Part shown: one piece after another, positions 26,973-40,654 of the stretch | How positions within the stretch are numbered: the stretch's first letter is position 1 | Layout of the letters: every line of letters starts with the position of its first letter | Assembly (NCBI GenBank): GCA_034766995.1 | Contig: CM068316.1 | Coordinates: 14,522,000 to 14,585,999 of the forward strand | Direction of reading: 5' to 3' | Source of the DNA: Acanthacorydalis orientalis | Taxonomy: Eukaryota; Arthropoda; Insecta; Megaloptera; Corydalidae | Length of the DNA stretch: 64,000 nt | Position numbers and translations under genes: made by a program | The notes under the pieces: generated by a model | The model's input: only the letters and a program-made list of their open reading frames with translations | Database searches by the model: none | Told to the model about the DNA's origin: nothing

Positions 26973-27926
26973 GAAATGATTATTAAATGATAGAAAGGAA
27001 GCAAATAATTTAACTGTATGATAATATAATAAAGGATATTTTAGACTTTGAAATAAAAAAAAAACACGTTAGAGAAATAATTGAAATAAAAATGTTATCC
27101 ATCCACTGCACAATTTAATTCATCTATCATTCGAAGCAAATTCAAACTGAAGAATTAAATACACATGTGACATGTTACAAACTTGCTGCCACTGATTTCA
27201 AGTCCTTTCACAGTACACACAATGCACGGGTCGTAGTTATTCGTGCTTATTCGAGTTCGGACAAGAGCTTTCTTTACTTCTGCTCTTTCAGCCGTACATA
27301 TCTCATGATGAACGACTTAAAGCACACATCTACCGTAAGCTTATCGGAGTTTCAAGTGCTTGATACTTAATTTTCTCACATCGAAGTACTTTTGAATAGT
27401 TGTATGTGATGTCACGTTTAATTAAAATTGTTTACTTGAGCATGATATTGATTCGCTTGAAGTTTTGTGTAATATTACACATAAAACTTGTATTTAAATG
27501 ATGGTTATGTAATTGAATTATATTTAATTTTTTGTCTTAAATATTTTATATGATCTTAGAAGAAACATTTACATAATTAATAATTTAAAAAAATTGAAAA
27601 AAAATGCAATTAAAAATGTTTTATGACTAATATTATTTTGAAATAATATATATATATATATATATATAAAGTCTAATTTAAACATATAGAGATTGAATCC
27701 TTGTAAACCAATTCAATGTACTGACAATGTAAGAAGTTTATTGAACTTCAAGGGTACGCTTTTCCGATGATTTGACTAAATTTAAACTTACTGTCACTAG
27801 TAAAGTAACTTGAAAATTCAATTTCAATATTGATGAAATATTCCGTTTATTTGTAACTACCATTTAAAAAGTTTAGAGGTCATAAACTTCTTACGAACAA
27901 TTTTTAAAGAATTTCTTCACCTTTTA

Positions 27927-28000
27927 ATATATATATGTATATATGTATATTTATATACATATATATATAGATATACATATATATATATATATAGATATAG

Positions 28001-28081
<81 letters not shown>

Positions 28082-28086
28082 GATAT

Positions 28087-28132
<46 letters not shown>

Positions 28133-28199
28133 ATGTATATATATGTATATATATATATATATGTATAAATATATATACATATACATATATATATATATA
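27927..28199. repeat. Longest (TA)n block, interrupted
   Basis: 273 bases of TA with GTA, CA and GA substitutions. The long Tyr/Ile frames on both strands are artefacts of this repeat. Confidence 0.95.
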
Positions 28200-31078
28200 A
28201 AGAGAGAGTTGGTGGGTTTACAATGGAGCTTTTTTGTTGTTTGTCTATCAAAAATAGTAATTCAGTTTTACCTTTGTATATATTATTTATAATTTAACCA
28301 TAGATAACAAATTTAAAGGATTAATTATCTCTTGCATTTGTGAAAAATTTCAATATTCTTATTATCACTTTCTTACATAATTTATTTCAGTGATGATTGG
28401 GTCTTTATTGAAAGAAATACAAATATCCATTGTTATTCTATGTTTTTTTTCTTTAATTTGTCTTGTTATATAATATGAAATGCATGTAAAAATTTTAAAA
28501 CAGTTCTTTCAAAATTTTAATATTTTAAGACATGTATATTATTCTCAAAAAGTAGTAATCATCATCGAATACTCAGAAATTAGGAAATTTATTACCCTGC
28601 ACAATCTCTAGGCAAGTAAAACTGGTTGATCAATATATTCGATAAATCAATTTATATATTGAGAAACTGGACTGAAACATTTTTTGTATTTTTATCCGCA
28701 TATTGAGTAGAATCTGGTAATTATGAGAAATATACGGATTTCATGAATTTATTAATTAATTTGATGATAAAAAATTCATAAATTTTAGTACGCCTTCTGC
28801 AAGTTTTCGATTAATTCCTTTTCTCACAGTTTATATAGAGCTAGGAAATATTGGAAAAGCTAAAAACCGTCATAGTCAATAAACTAGTTCTGTGATGCAA
28901 TTTAATTATTTGATTTTCATTCTAAACTAATAGTTAAATTAATAATATGACGGTTGATAGCATGAGATAATTTCAAAAATATATTTTTTCTTCGCCCTAC
29001 AAGCAAAAAAAAATGTTTAAATTACATATACTTTTGTACTCTGAAAATAATATTAAATTCTATTGAAATGAGCACAAAAGACAATTAAAAATGATCAATA
29101 ATGATTTAATGTACATTTTTGATTAGAAAAATGTTCCTGTAGTTTGCAGTTCTATTACTAATACAAAAATACCTTTATTAAAACCGATAAACTAATTTAA
29201 GAAGAAAGAATACAGATTTCTTCTCTTCTTGGTTGCTCTACTAATCTTAACATTTTGTTTTCTACAAACATGAAATTTATTAAACACTACATTTAAAATT
29301 ATTTTTTTTATTTTGAATTCTATAATAGAAAACTTAAGGTTACATTTTTTTATTAAAAAAATACGTCCTATCTCTTCAATTATTTCTGTACTTTTTCTGA
29401 TCCCAAAACAGACATTTTACTAATGATGCGTTCAATTTGCTTATAATTTGACTGATTTCCATTAAAAGTCAAAGCTGTATGAATGATTTTAAATAGAAAA
29501 GATAAATTTTCACTCTACATGATGAAATTTTTCAAAAATAAATATTCAAGTCTACAAGATTTTAATTTATTCTCGGTTAAGAGATTTCCAAATAAATAAA
29601 AAAATCTTATTCAAATTTAAAACAAATTTTTACAAGGTTTTCGAGTTTGTAATATACTTGTATTAGCAGATACAAAATTTTATTTAAAAAAAGAGTGAAT
29701 GTTAATATTAGTAGATTTAGTGTAAAAGATTCTCAAGTCTTTAAAACTGGAGACAAATTGAATTGAGTTTTATCTGAAAATGGTACATTAAGATGAGAAA
29801 ATTATCATTTGCTCTATGCCACACTAACTTCCTTTTAAGACTAATTTAGTTAATATATTTTTCTCAAGTTTAACTTTAAAATAATATCAAACTTATTGAT
29901 GAAAGATTTTACAATTAATTTAATATTTATTTACAAATTAAAATTTAATTCATTACAATTGGGTAATCAACTTGTTGTCAATTTTATAAATTAATTCGAG
30001 TAATATGATCTTAAAAATTAGGAAAAATAATGATAACTATTAATTAACAATAAACAATTATAAAAATATAAAAATTGACGGAAAATCTCTTAAAAATAGT
30101 TGAAATACGTACCAAAATAATTTTTTAATGATTTCAAAAATAAGAAATCAACATTTTTTGTTATAAAAAGCTAATGATAAAAAATGTACAATTCTTAAAC
30201 AATATTCATTAATAAATATAATCATTACTAATGAAGATAGTCCCTTTCAAGTATAAATTATGAATATTATGAACTTGTAAGTATTCTTAAATCAATTAAA
30301 AGAATAAAAAAAATGAAAAAATAAAAAAATAGAAGTTTTTTGTGTATAATTAATATTTTATTACAAAAATGTTAATAAATTGATTTAAATAAACGACAAT
30401 TTGAGTGATTAAATTCAACAAGAATCAATTATTGAAAATCGTCATGCTAAATTTAAGTTACGAGACGATCAAATTGAATATAATTGCACAATTAAAGAAA
30501 TGTCTGCAATAATTTATTTTTAAGTAAAAATGCTCCGATTTGAAATCTTGTGAACATTTAATTAATCGACATTTTATTGCTTGAAATATCGTTATGGATT
30601 CAACAAACACTGGACGTTACGAAAGTAATATTCGAAAGAACATTTTCCAAACATAATTTTCCTCATTAATATTTTTTTAAACGCTTTCGTTTCCAGTTTT
30701 CTAATTAATTCAGTTTTTTTCCCTTGCACAATCATTGAAAATAAGGTGTACGAGTTTAATATTTTTAATGGTATAATGTTTGAAACATTTTTTTTTATTT
30801 TAAATAATTTGTTTTATATTAAATACCTTCTGTTTCAAATTTCTGGACCAATTCATGTATTTTTACAAAGAAAAAAAATAATTTTCTTACAAATTAAAAC
30901 ATTGATTTTATTTTATTCAATATTTTAATCTTGTTTTAAATACTGCATACTGTATTGTTGGGAACAAATTTATTTTCATTATTTCTTTTAGAAACATATT
31001 CCTGACTACGATCGATTAATACAAGAAATTCAAAATATATGCCTAACTTTTAACAGATGTATCTATTTAAGGAACGTA
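28200..31078. other. AT-rich DNA, no recognised feature
   Basis: Nothing here looks coding on either strand. No terminal repeats, transposase motifs or structured RNA were seen. All frames are short and Ile/Asn/Lys-rich. Confidence 0.6.
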
Positions 31079-31924
31079 TTATGAATAAAAATTAATTCAG
31101 TGTCTTTAAATTGAATCAACCATAACTCTGTTTTAAATTAAAATATTTTTTTATCATTTTAACTTCACAAAATAGTAGTTAACACAATGGCATCCGAAAA
31201 GTAGTATATTAAGCACTGAATATTGTGATTTCCAACTACAAAATTCGCTGCTGAAGCACGATTAAGGTTCAAAAGGATAGATTTTTGAATAAAATCATAG
31301 GCGGGGATGAAAAATGGGTTTTTTTTTCACAACCCTAAGCGTAAAAAACATAAATACGCTCAGTGAACCATCTACATCGACTTAGAATCTGAATATTCAC
31401 GCCAAAAAAGTGTTATTGTGTATTTAATGGGACATTAAGGATATGATATGTGTTGCTCAAACCTGGGCAGACTATAACTTAAGAGCGTTACAACAACAGC
31501 GTTTGAATGATGAATTAGAGAAAAAGCCTATTCACTGGGAAGGGGGCGAGGTATGTCATTTTTCAATACGACAATGCTCGACTCCGAAGACGTTATTTAT
31601 TAGTTGGGCTGGGAAGTTCTCCCTCATGCAGCGAATTCACCGCACCTAGCTCTTTCAGATTGCCACCTATTCAAGTCGCTTCAGCGTCACCTGACTAATA
31701 CCCATTTTAAAACAATGGAAAAGGTCCAAAAATGCATTAACGAATTCATAGACTCAAATCCGCTATCTCTTCTTCGACAAGGGATTCGTCAATTTTTTTC
31801 AGTAGATGGAGCAAAGTTATATAAAGTAGTGTGGAATATTTTGGGGATTGAAATTTATTCTATTTTTTCGTAAATAAATATACATTTTCTACAAAAAGTA
31901 CGCCAAATTAATTGTTACACCTAA
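31079..31924 (+). mobile_element. Mauritiana-like mariner, longest copy, transposase pseudogene
   Basis: This 846-base copy has TA on both sides; the right end reversed is TTAGGTGTAACAATTAATT. Plus-strand transposase remains in order: GDEKWVFF and, after a frameshift, HNPKRKK at about 31300-31350; PSTS at about 31370; the block QQQRLNDELEKKPIHW at 31485-31540; FQYDNARL after a further shift at about 31560; and WEVLPHAANSPHLALSDCHL at 31605-31665. The motif order matches the mauritiana (Mos1) group. The second and third catalytic aspartates survive in DNA (YDN, SDC), but at least two frameshifts and several stops make it a pseudogene. Most of the N-terminal domain is missing. Confidence 0.88.
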
Positions 31925-32008
31925 TACTTCAATAATACAAAAGCATAAAGAAATATTTATATAATTTATATAGTTCTCATTGGAATTTATTACTACAATA
32001 ATAAAAAT

Positions 32009-32011
32009 ATT

Positions 32012-32086
<75 letters not shown>
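32009..32086. repeat. (TA)n microsatellite
   Basis: Nearly pure TA, 85 bases beyond the right end of the mauritiana-like element. Confidence 0.94.
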
Positions 32087-32087
<1 letters not shown>

Positions 32088-32828
32088 CAAAAACACAAAT
32101 GAATATTTTATTATATATCTGTATAATATATACGTGTGATAAGCTTAACCTGTATAACGCGCTCAATATTTCCAAATTATTCCACTCGAGAGCGTTACAT
32201 AAATTGAGTTCTATTTTCGCCAATCTGAAACATGAGCACAATCAGTTAATCTAGCGTGCACGGCAATCAGTAATCAACGCATTTGCATACAAGTATATCA
32301 AAGTGTTAGGTTAGGTTGTGTATTGCTTTATCTTAAATGAGACACAGGTATAACTAGAGAACAAGTCGCACGCAAACTTGTATATATATATATATATAGT
32401 AACAGAATAAGGTAAACGTTCGATATCGTCTCGAACCGATACCAATGCAAGCGGTGATTTTAATTAAAAACAGATTAAGTGATATTAATTGTGATTAACG
32501 GTCATTTATTTGTTGCGATTGCTTGACATTATAACTCTATGTTAATCATTATTGATGATGATATAATTATATTATCACAGTAAGATTAATTTATGTGTGT
32601 ATGGTGTATATATATATATAGCGAGAGAGAGAGATCTTAATGGTATGTTATTTCTATAGCAGCGTTTCTCAAACATTTTTACGACGGAACACATCACAAA
32701 TCTTGACATTTAACAGATACCTTGATTATCTTTTAATGTAGGTAGATATAAATAATAAATAAACAAATGAGTAAATTTAAACGTTAAGAAAAAAAATATT
32801 CACAAATGTTAATTATTGAAGCTAGCGG

Positions 32829-32874
<46 letters not shown>

Positions 32875-32907
32875 ATATATATATATTAGTTCACAGTATC
32901 TAACCCC

Positions 32908-33515
32908 TTATTTTTATTGATTACTACATATTTGAAACTTCGAGATTGGCTTCATTTTGAGGAGTCAACCACACTTTTCCTCTGCGAAAATTCTCGGTAA
33001 CGCTACGTTTTCAAAAGCATGATTTCGAAACATGTCAATTTTATAATGTTACATAACGCAATTACCACATACTTTTTTTGCAATGAAATTGAAAAATAAT
33101 TTGTTAAAAAATACGAAACAAAATTTGATCTACAGAAACAATCCGGCGACCAATAAGTCTATCGCTTGTACATGTCGAAATAACGAGGTTGTGTTTTGTG
33201 ATTACCATATGTTTAATTTTTGTAAAATTGTTAAATAAATAAATGTCATTTTTACGATAACCGGTATGGTGATTACCACGTGTCGGCCAAAAATCACACA
33301 TGATAGATAAGTATATTTTATCACTGAATATTGCCGTGTCCGACAAAAATATTGCGCCATATTGCCAGTCAGAGAAAAAAAACGCGTTTGAAAAACGCGA
33401 ATTACGCATTTGAAAACGTAGCGAAAACGAAAATTTTCGCAGAGGAAAAGTGTGGTAGACTCGTCAAAATGAAGCCACTCACGAAGTTTCAAATATGTGA
33501 TAAACAATAAAAATA
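32908..33515. mobile_element. Element with 110-base terminal inverted repeats
   Basis: The left arm (32908-33020) and right arm (33405-33515) are inverted copies with few differences: CATATTTGAAACTTCG, GGCTTCATTTTGA, CCACACTTTTCCTCTGCGAA and CGCTACGTTTTCAAA occur in both. The 385 bases between show no recognisable coding remnant. Minus-strand open frames of 101-105 codons across the right arm are probably chance. Confidence 0.72.
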
Positions 33516-34035
33516 ACATATAAAAATTGTCTGATCAAAATGATTCAATAAAAGATCTAAACATACTGTACACGCGGCCTTTTGCAGCAGTGTAAAATAA
33601 TTAATATTTATCGCACAAAAAAGTTTTATATGAAAGTTGTAGATATTTTCATGATCTACAAGATTGTTAATGAGTATTTTTAACGTCAAATGAACGAAAA
33701 ACAATAAAAATGCAGAAAAAACTTTTTTACTGTTTTTTGCAATAAATAAAAAAATATTCATCACACGAAAAAAGAACAAAAACGAAAGTTGTAGAGAATT
33801 ACATTCTCTGCAAAATATTTCTTTAATTTCTTTTGTAGCTACAACATAAAGAGATATATTTAAAAAAAAGACGGGATTTAACCTTTTCTCGCGCTGGTCG
33901 CGACAGGGTAAAGTCTGACAGTTTACAAAAATGTAATTATACTCTAACCAATACCCATTTTCACCATCCTGTAACCATGATCAGACGGCCCATTCTAATG
34001 CAAGAATAGGCCCGAATATTAGCCAGATTCACTGG

Positions 34036-34301
34036 TGCATTATTTTGCAAAAATGTTCGTATATTAAACTATCACGTGGTATATGACCCCGTTAAATTGA
34101 TCCTGTGTGATCTACAGAATATTGTATATGGAGGTAGTTAGTTATTGGGGATTTAGAGCGCATCGACAACTGAGATGATTAGCGGCCGATTGTGTATAGA
34201 GATAGGTATACAATTGTTTAATGGATATACCACATGATTACTAACAGGATCATATACCACGTGAATACTGTAATATACGAATATGTTTGCAAAATAATGC
34301 A
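34036..34301. mobile_element. Foldback element with 60-base arms
   Basis: The left arm starts GCATTATTTTGCAAAAATGT and includes CGTATATT and CACGTGGTATATGA. The right arm is its inverse (GCATTATTTTGCAAACATAT read on the minus strand, then CGTATATTAC and CACGTGGTATATGATC). A unique 140-base loop lies between. No TA or 8-bp duplication is obvious. Confidence 0.7.
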
Positions 34302-34463
34302 AAAAATTAAAAAAATTCGTTAAAAAATCAGTTTTTCAAATAAAGTTTTAAAAAATTAAAAAGAATTTTTTCGAAAAAAAATTGCAAGAAAATGTTATTT
34401 CATCTTTACTTAAATATTTTTTTAATAAAATGCAATAAATAATTATTCAAGTGAAGAAAAAAT

Positions 34464-34517
34464 CTGCATGAATCGAACCTGACACCTCAAACACTTAAGC
34501 CAGCGAGCTACCGCCTC
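34464..34517 (-). other. tRNA-like stretch with Pol III A and B boxes
   Basis: On the minus strand TAGCTCGCTGGC (34510-34499) matches an A box and GGTTCGATTC (34479-34470) a B box. Only 19 bases separate them, about a dozen fewer than in a normal tRNA, so no anticodon arm can form. It is either a decayed tRNA gene or the head of a tRNA-derived SINE. No tail was identified. Confidence 0.4.
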
Positions 34518-34987
34518 TAGCTATTAACATAGTTGACAACAAGAGAAAATTTTTCTGTCACAAGCTGATGCGGAAACTTGAGCCTTTTTTGCAAAAATGA
34601 CCGGATAGTACGAGCTAGTACGTTACTATATTAATACCTTTGAGGTACCCTACCACTACATAAAGTTTAGTCCCAAACTCAATTTCCGAGAACGTATTCT
34701 CCCCTTGCGAGAGTATAATCTATAGATATTGATGAATAAACATTGAAATATTTAATTTAATTACGTTATGTTTACGCAATTTATATACCGCATTATCGTC
34801 TCATAATCATAATATTCAAGACTTATTCACATTAAGAAAAATTGATGTTTTGATATTTAAAAAACAATAAGTTTCAATAAAAGTTTCAAGTAATAATAAT
34901 AATTTTTTTAATAATTACTACAAAGCAACACAAAATAACTCATTCAAAATACATTAATTGTATTCATAAAAAATCCTTTATTTCAGT

Positions 34988-35040
<53 letters not shown>

Positions 35041-35084
35041 ATATATATATATATATATAAATGCATATATATATATATATATAT

Positions 35085-35116
<32 letters not shown>

Positions 35117-35187
35117 ACATACATGTATATATATATACGTACATACATGTGTATATATATATATATATACATGTATATATACATACA

Positions 35188-35229
<42 letters not shown>
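34988..35229. repeat. (TA)n block upstream of the 5S-headed SINE
   Basis: TA repeat with regular ACATGTATG interruptions, running up to the first base of the SINE at 35230. Confidence 0.95.
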
Positions 35230-35561
<332 letters not shown>

Positions 35562-36148
35562 CCAATCAGTTTCATTTGGAATTTAAGATCAAAAAAAAAA
35601 ACAAAATCTAATCTTTAAAACATATTATATACATAATATAGACATGTTAGAAGTAGATACGAAATGTAATAAATTTTCAACTTACCTTTCACTTTTGAAG
35701 ACGACGATTATTCACTGATTAATGTCTAAATATTTTTACACAAGAAAATATTAAAAAAATGTTATTAACTCATCTGAAAAACACTGTTCATCTTATAACA
35801 GAACTGGTTGACATGTCCACACTACACTGCATATTCACAAACTGAAGCGTTAACTGTTCATAGCTATCACGATTAACATTCTAGTTACATAATTTTATAC
35901 ACAATAACTATTTTTCGTGTATCTACAGTTTATATGCTATTAGAATTTTATTCAATAAACTGCATATAAATTTGAGAACGTTTTTAGAAAGTTATGTAAG
36001 TTAACACAATACAATTGTATCCACTAAGGTACAAATAAGAAAAAATTCGAAAGAAATATTTTTTTGTATTGCTTATTCATACGTCCACACCTATTTAAAA
36101 TAATAGATTCGTCCAACATGACAATTGTATGCACTATTTTTATATGTC

Positions 36149-36151
<3 letters not shown>

Positions 36152-36236
<85 letters not shown>

Positions 36237-36949
36237 AAATACTTTTTACATACTCTCAAAATTGAAAATTATTAAACATTCAGGACTCTTGATCATAACA
36301 TTTTGGTGATTTCTTTTAAGAACATTCTAGATTTGTTTGGAAACATAAAATGTTACAATATCTACATATTCATTTTTTATAAATGAATAAAAATAATCGT
36401 ATTAAATTTTTGTAGAATTTATTTAGTGGATAGAAATTTAGGTGTGCATTATTATTATTATTAAACTATTATTATATTTCTTGACTATAATCCAAGCTTG
36501 CCATTGTACGTCAATTGTCTTCTCGTCTTTCAAAATATACCATAAAATATACCGTATTACAAATTAATTAATACCTCAAATACCACAACATATTCGCTAT
36601 CAAAATATATAATATTTTCTTATTGTCTGTTTTGTTTGCTTACCTACATTTCGAAGATAATTCTATCATCTTAAGAACACAAGCTCGGAAAATATATTTT
36701 ATATTTTTGAATTTAAAAAATAATATTATTTCTATCAAAATAATAACATGAAATAAAAATAAAATATTTAATGATTATAAAGAATATTAATAGGAAAATT
36801 TCGAAGTGACTGATATGTTAATTTATATGCGAAATTGAATTTAACATTTGTGTCAAACTACAATAAATTGTCACATTAGTCTTCTTATTATGTACATAAC
36901 AATTGATAGTTTTTCTTTTCAGCCAATTATTCTAATTCTTCTAGTTATT

Positions 36950-37037
<88 letters not shown>
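36152..37037. repeat. Two pure (TA)n tracts
   Basis: Tracts at 36152-36233 and 36954-37037. The 720 bases between are AT-rich with no recognisable feature. Confidence 0.92.
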
Positions 37038-37128
37038 CCTTTCATGTTCTATATTATTTGAAGCCTATTTTAATATTCATAAATCAAGTTTTGTTCTTGT
37101 AAATAATAACATATAGAACAAGGGTGAG

Positions 37129-37829
37129 TAATCTGGTGCTCGCATGATGCATGCGGCTCCCAAAGCCAGTCTGTGTGGCTCCAGAGACAATATTGGGTTT
37201 CATTGCCCTTTTTCCAAAGCTTTTATATTATAAATCTATAATAGAATAGTATGTACGAATATTATGATATTTTATATATAAATGGGTAATTCAGATTATC
37301 TTTCGAAACATCTATATGCATTGTGTCCCAATTACTGTTTAAGGTGGTTCTCCGGTTATGGACAATCGTTAAAAAAGATATGAAACTAAACAATTTTATT
37401 AATTAAGACTTGCTGTATGCAATAAATTCAAGTTCGAGAAAGGTTACTGTGTAAATTTTTGAGAAAAATATCTTTAAAAATGTAACTTTTAATACCGTCT
37501 CGGCAACTTTTAACTGCAAACATAAAGACTCAATTAAAGTCTTCAACGAGTAGAGACTACTAACATTACAGAATATATTAGTACTACTAACATATTCTGC
37601 ATCAGTGAGTAGTGCTAGTATATAGTTGTATTTTTTATTATTTATATTAGATGGTAGGAAAATAATTGCGGTTTTGTATACGAATTTAAAGGTTATAAAC
37701 CGCAATTACTTTTCTACCAACTTAATTAATATAATTTTAAAATAATATTTTCTGTGACTCTTGAACATTCAGAAATATATAAACAGTATTACATGTGGCT
37801 CTTATCATCGAAGAAGTTGCCCACTTCTG
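37129..37829. mobile_element. Non-autonomous hAT element (MITE) with 8-bp target duplication
   Basis: Begins CAAGGGTGAGTAATCTGGTG and ends, reversed, CAGAAGTGGGCAACTTCTTC, the hAT pattern CARNGGTGGGCAA. Flanking 8-mers are ATATAGAA (37121-37128) and GTATAGAA (37830-37837), seven of eight identical. There is no transposase remnant. A mariner MITE at 37647-37725 is nested in it. Confidence 0.83.
37647..37725. mobile_element. Tiny cecropia-like mariner MITE nested in a hAT MITE
   Basis: About 79 bases, nearly all inverted repeat: GGTAGGAAAATAATTGCGGT on the left and its complement on the right, with the family's subterminal block AATTTAAAGGTTATAAACCG between. It lies inside the hAT element 37129-37829, so it inserted later. 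Confidence 0.8.
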
Positions 37830-38214
37830 GTATAGAATATACTATTTGAATACTTTTCTTTGCTATATATATATATATATGTATTCATGTATAAATGGGT
37901 GTATATATGTTTACATGTGTGAAGTCTTATCTCAAGGGACTAATATTTTAAACTATTATTTCAAAAAATAATGTGACTCTCATAATTTGAACACACTCAT
38001 TCAAAATAATCTCTTTCAGAAAAAATACTTCTGCTCCAACACTTGTTACTTTTCGAAAGTATTCTGGAAGTCTTCAACACTTGTATGACTGTATTTTTCG
38101 TTCAAATTGTTCAATTGTGTGTAAAAGATAATTGTTATAGTATAAAAACCAGTACTGACTCAACTTGTGGATTTAGAATTTTGAAGAAACTGATTCCACA
38201 TTAAATTGAAAATA

Positions 38215-39065
38215 TCAAGGAATGAAAAGAACAGTAAGAACATCAAAAATCATTGACCTTATAAGAGTTGCTGTAACACGTAGCCCTCAACGTTTAGTCC
38301 GTTAACACATATCTGCATTAAATATTAGTTACACATAGATATGTCAAATGTTGTATAAAGATTTAAATTTTCATCCATAAAATTCAAATTGTTCAGGAGT
38401 TAAAAGATACTGATTTATCTGCTTGCATAAATTTTTATCAAGATATGCTAGAGCATTTGTATGAAGATAAAACTTGTTTCACAATTTATTCATGCCAGAT
38501 GAAGCACATTTTCATTTAAACGGCTACGTGAACATGCAATTTAGTCGATATTGGAGTACTGAGAACCCACTTGAAACACAACAAAAGCCGCTGCATAGTC
38601 TCAATGTTACTGTATGGTGTGCACTTTCGTTTTTCAGCATTATAAGGCCATTCTTATCAAACCTGACAACCAAAATGTCATAAATGTTAAAACTACCCGA
38701 TACACTAAACACAATGACAACATTTCTAATACAAAAGTTAATTTGATTTCCACAAATTATATAATTACAGTAAAATGGGGTAACAAGTCATACCGCTAGA
38801 GTGTCCATGGCTGCATTCTTTCTGAACTGTATCATTTCCAAAACTGGAAATACTGTTTGATTAGTAAAATTCTCAGATATGATGACGTGTGATTATTTTA
38901 TTTGGGGTTATCTAAATAACTAGGTGTACAAGGTTCTTTGTTTACACACTATCTCAGAATTTAAACTGAAAATCCAAGAAACAATTGGGAGAATTCCACT
39001 AGACATGTTAAGATACATAATGGAAAATTTCCAACAAGTTTACAGGAATGTGTATGACAAAATGG
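38215..39065 (+). pseudogene. DDE transposase pseudogene (DEAHFHLNG type)
   Basis: Plus-strand blocks in order: AVTRSPQRLVR and HISALNIS (HTH part), LYKDLNFHP, then MPDEAHFHLNGYVN (first catalytic Asp), FSRYWSTENP, PLHSLNVTVWCALSFFSIIR. After a damaged stretch come CDYFIWGYLNN, a HTISEFKLKIQETIGRIP block, and MLRYIMENFQQVYRNVY. This family is frequent in insect genomes and belongs to the IS630/Tc1/mariner-like DDE superfamily. The copy is broken by several stops and lacks the middle catalytic region. The fragment at 18285-18515 is the same family. Confidence 0.8.
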
Positions 39066-39226
39066 TATTCATCTATTAAGTGTTATTTCTTTTTAAAAAA
39101 AATGCCTAATATGCTTCATAGGAATGTGTACACAAAAGTATATAAAAATAAAAATTATTTTAATTATTGTCTTTTAAAATTTTCCCATTTCTCTGGTGTT
39201 CCTCTACATCTCTCTCTATCTATCTA

Positions 39227-39228
<2 letters not shown>

Positions 39229-39295
<67 letters not shown>
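39229..39295. repeat. (TCTA)n(TA)n compound tract
   Basis: A short TCTA run (CTATCTATCTATCTA) leads into pure TA. Confidence 0.93.
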
Positions 39296-39298
<3 letters not shown>

Positions 39299-40520
39299 TA
39301 CATAATGAAGAAAAAAAATTAAAAGTAAATAGTAGAGTGTCCTAAAAATAATAAATATATGTCTTAAACATCTCTCAAAAAATTGTTTATATCAGTTTAT
39401 CAATGTCATTAGGTTATTTTCAATTACAGTTACTGTCCACTAAATTTAAAACATAGTTCTGTACAACGTATGTTCATCATCGAGACCATATATTTTATAC
39501 ATCTCGACGTGAGTTTAATCAGAATGGGACAAAATTCGAATTGGCAAACGTTTCCTCGAATTTACGACACTAACCCATCACTGCAACGTGACAATACTCT
39601 GGCACCAATTCGTTTACCGAGCAGGTAATTAATTTGAAATGTGACGGTACATGTAGACGTGGAAACGAATGAGAAGTGCCTCTGTTGATGATACCATATG
39701 ACCCTGTTAAAGAATATAATATAGAAATCGATTCTGACTTTGAATTTTTTCCATTTTGTATTGACTGTCGAACATAATTTGTAAAATAAATACTACTCTA
39801 TTTTCGATTATTTTAATTATTTATTATTTTTAAATGTATAATTAATTAGAAAACATGAAATAAGAAAAAACATCCCATATCAGTTTGTAACTTAGATTTT
39901 TTTTATAATAACCTTTTTTTTATCACGAGTTGATCACAAAGAAACATAGAATTAAAATGTATTAATTTATATAATAAAACAAATAAAGATATTTTTTAAT
40001 AATAACTAGTTCTATTAATAATTGAAGTATGTCTCATATAAATTTTCCCTATGAACTTTCATTCTATTAATAGCGTAATATGAGCATTACATAAAGTTTC
40101 GATCAATGACTAATACATTATATCATTATTACCTATCCTACAAGATTATAACGAATTCTGAGAAATGTAATTATACTCTTCATGTAACTTAATATCTACG
40201 TTTTAGATAGTTGATTTAAAAATATATTCATTTATATCGGAAAATAAATTCTTATTAAAAATATATTTTTGATGTTGTAGTTTTTTTTTTGATAAAATTT
40301 AAAATTGAGTTTCAAGCTAACTTAAATAGAGATAATATTCTAAATATTTTAAGATTAAATATAAAAAAAAATAATTTTCTATATAAAGATGGTATAAATA
40401 ATGAAGTAAATGTTAATATGGATCTTTTTTATTTTTTATATAAAATTTTCACCGCTTCACACTGAAGTCTAATTTTCCTGTCTTTTTTTTAAAAAAAAAT
40501 GAGAAAAAATGTCTACTTAC

Positions 40521-40650
<130 letters not shown>

Positions 40651-40654
40651 TTTA

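Noticed and set aside
27167..27370. Plus-strand frame of 67 codons in a less AT-rich patch
   Set aside because: It has a start and stop but no recognised motif, and the flanks show no promoter or splice evidence.
27904..28251. Long Tyr/Ile open frames on both strands
   Set aside because: They are translations of (TA)n (alternating Tyr/Ile) with no codon structure; the same applies to the frames over every other TA tract.
32306..32322. Telomeric TTAGG repeat
   Set aside because: Only two units (TTAGGTTAGG) are present; this is expected by chance and not an interstitial telomere array.
33104..33519. Minus-strand protein of about 100 codons
   Set aside because: The frame runs across the right arm of an inverted-repeat element, with no homology and no splice or start context.
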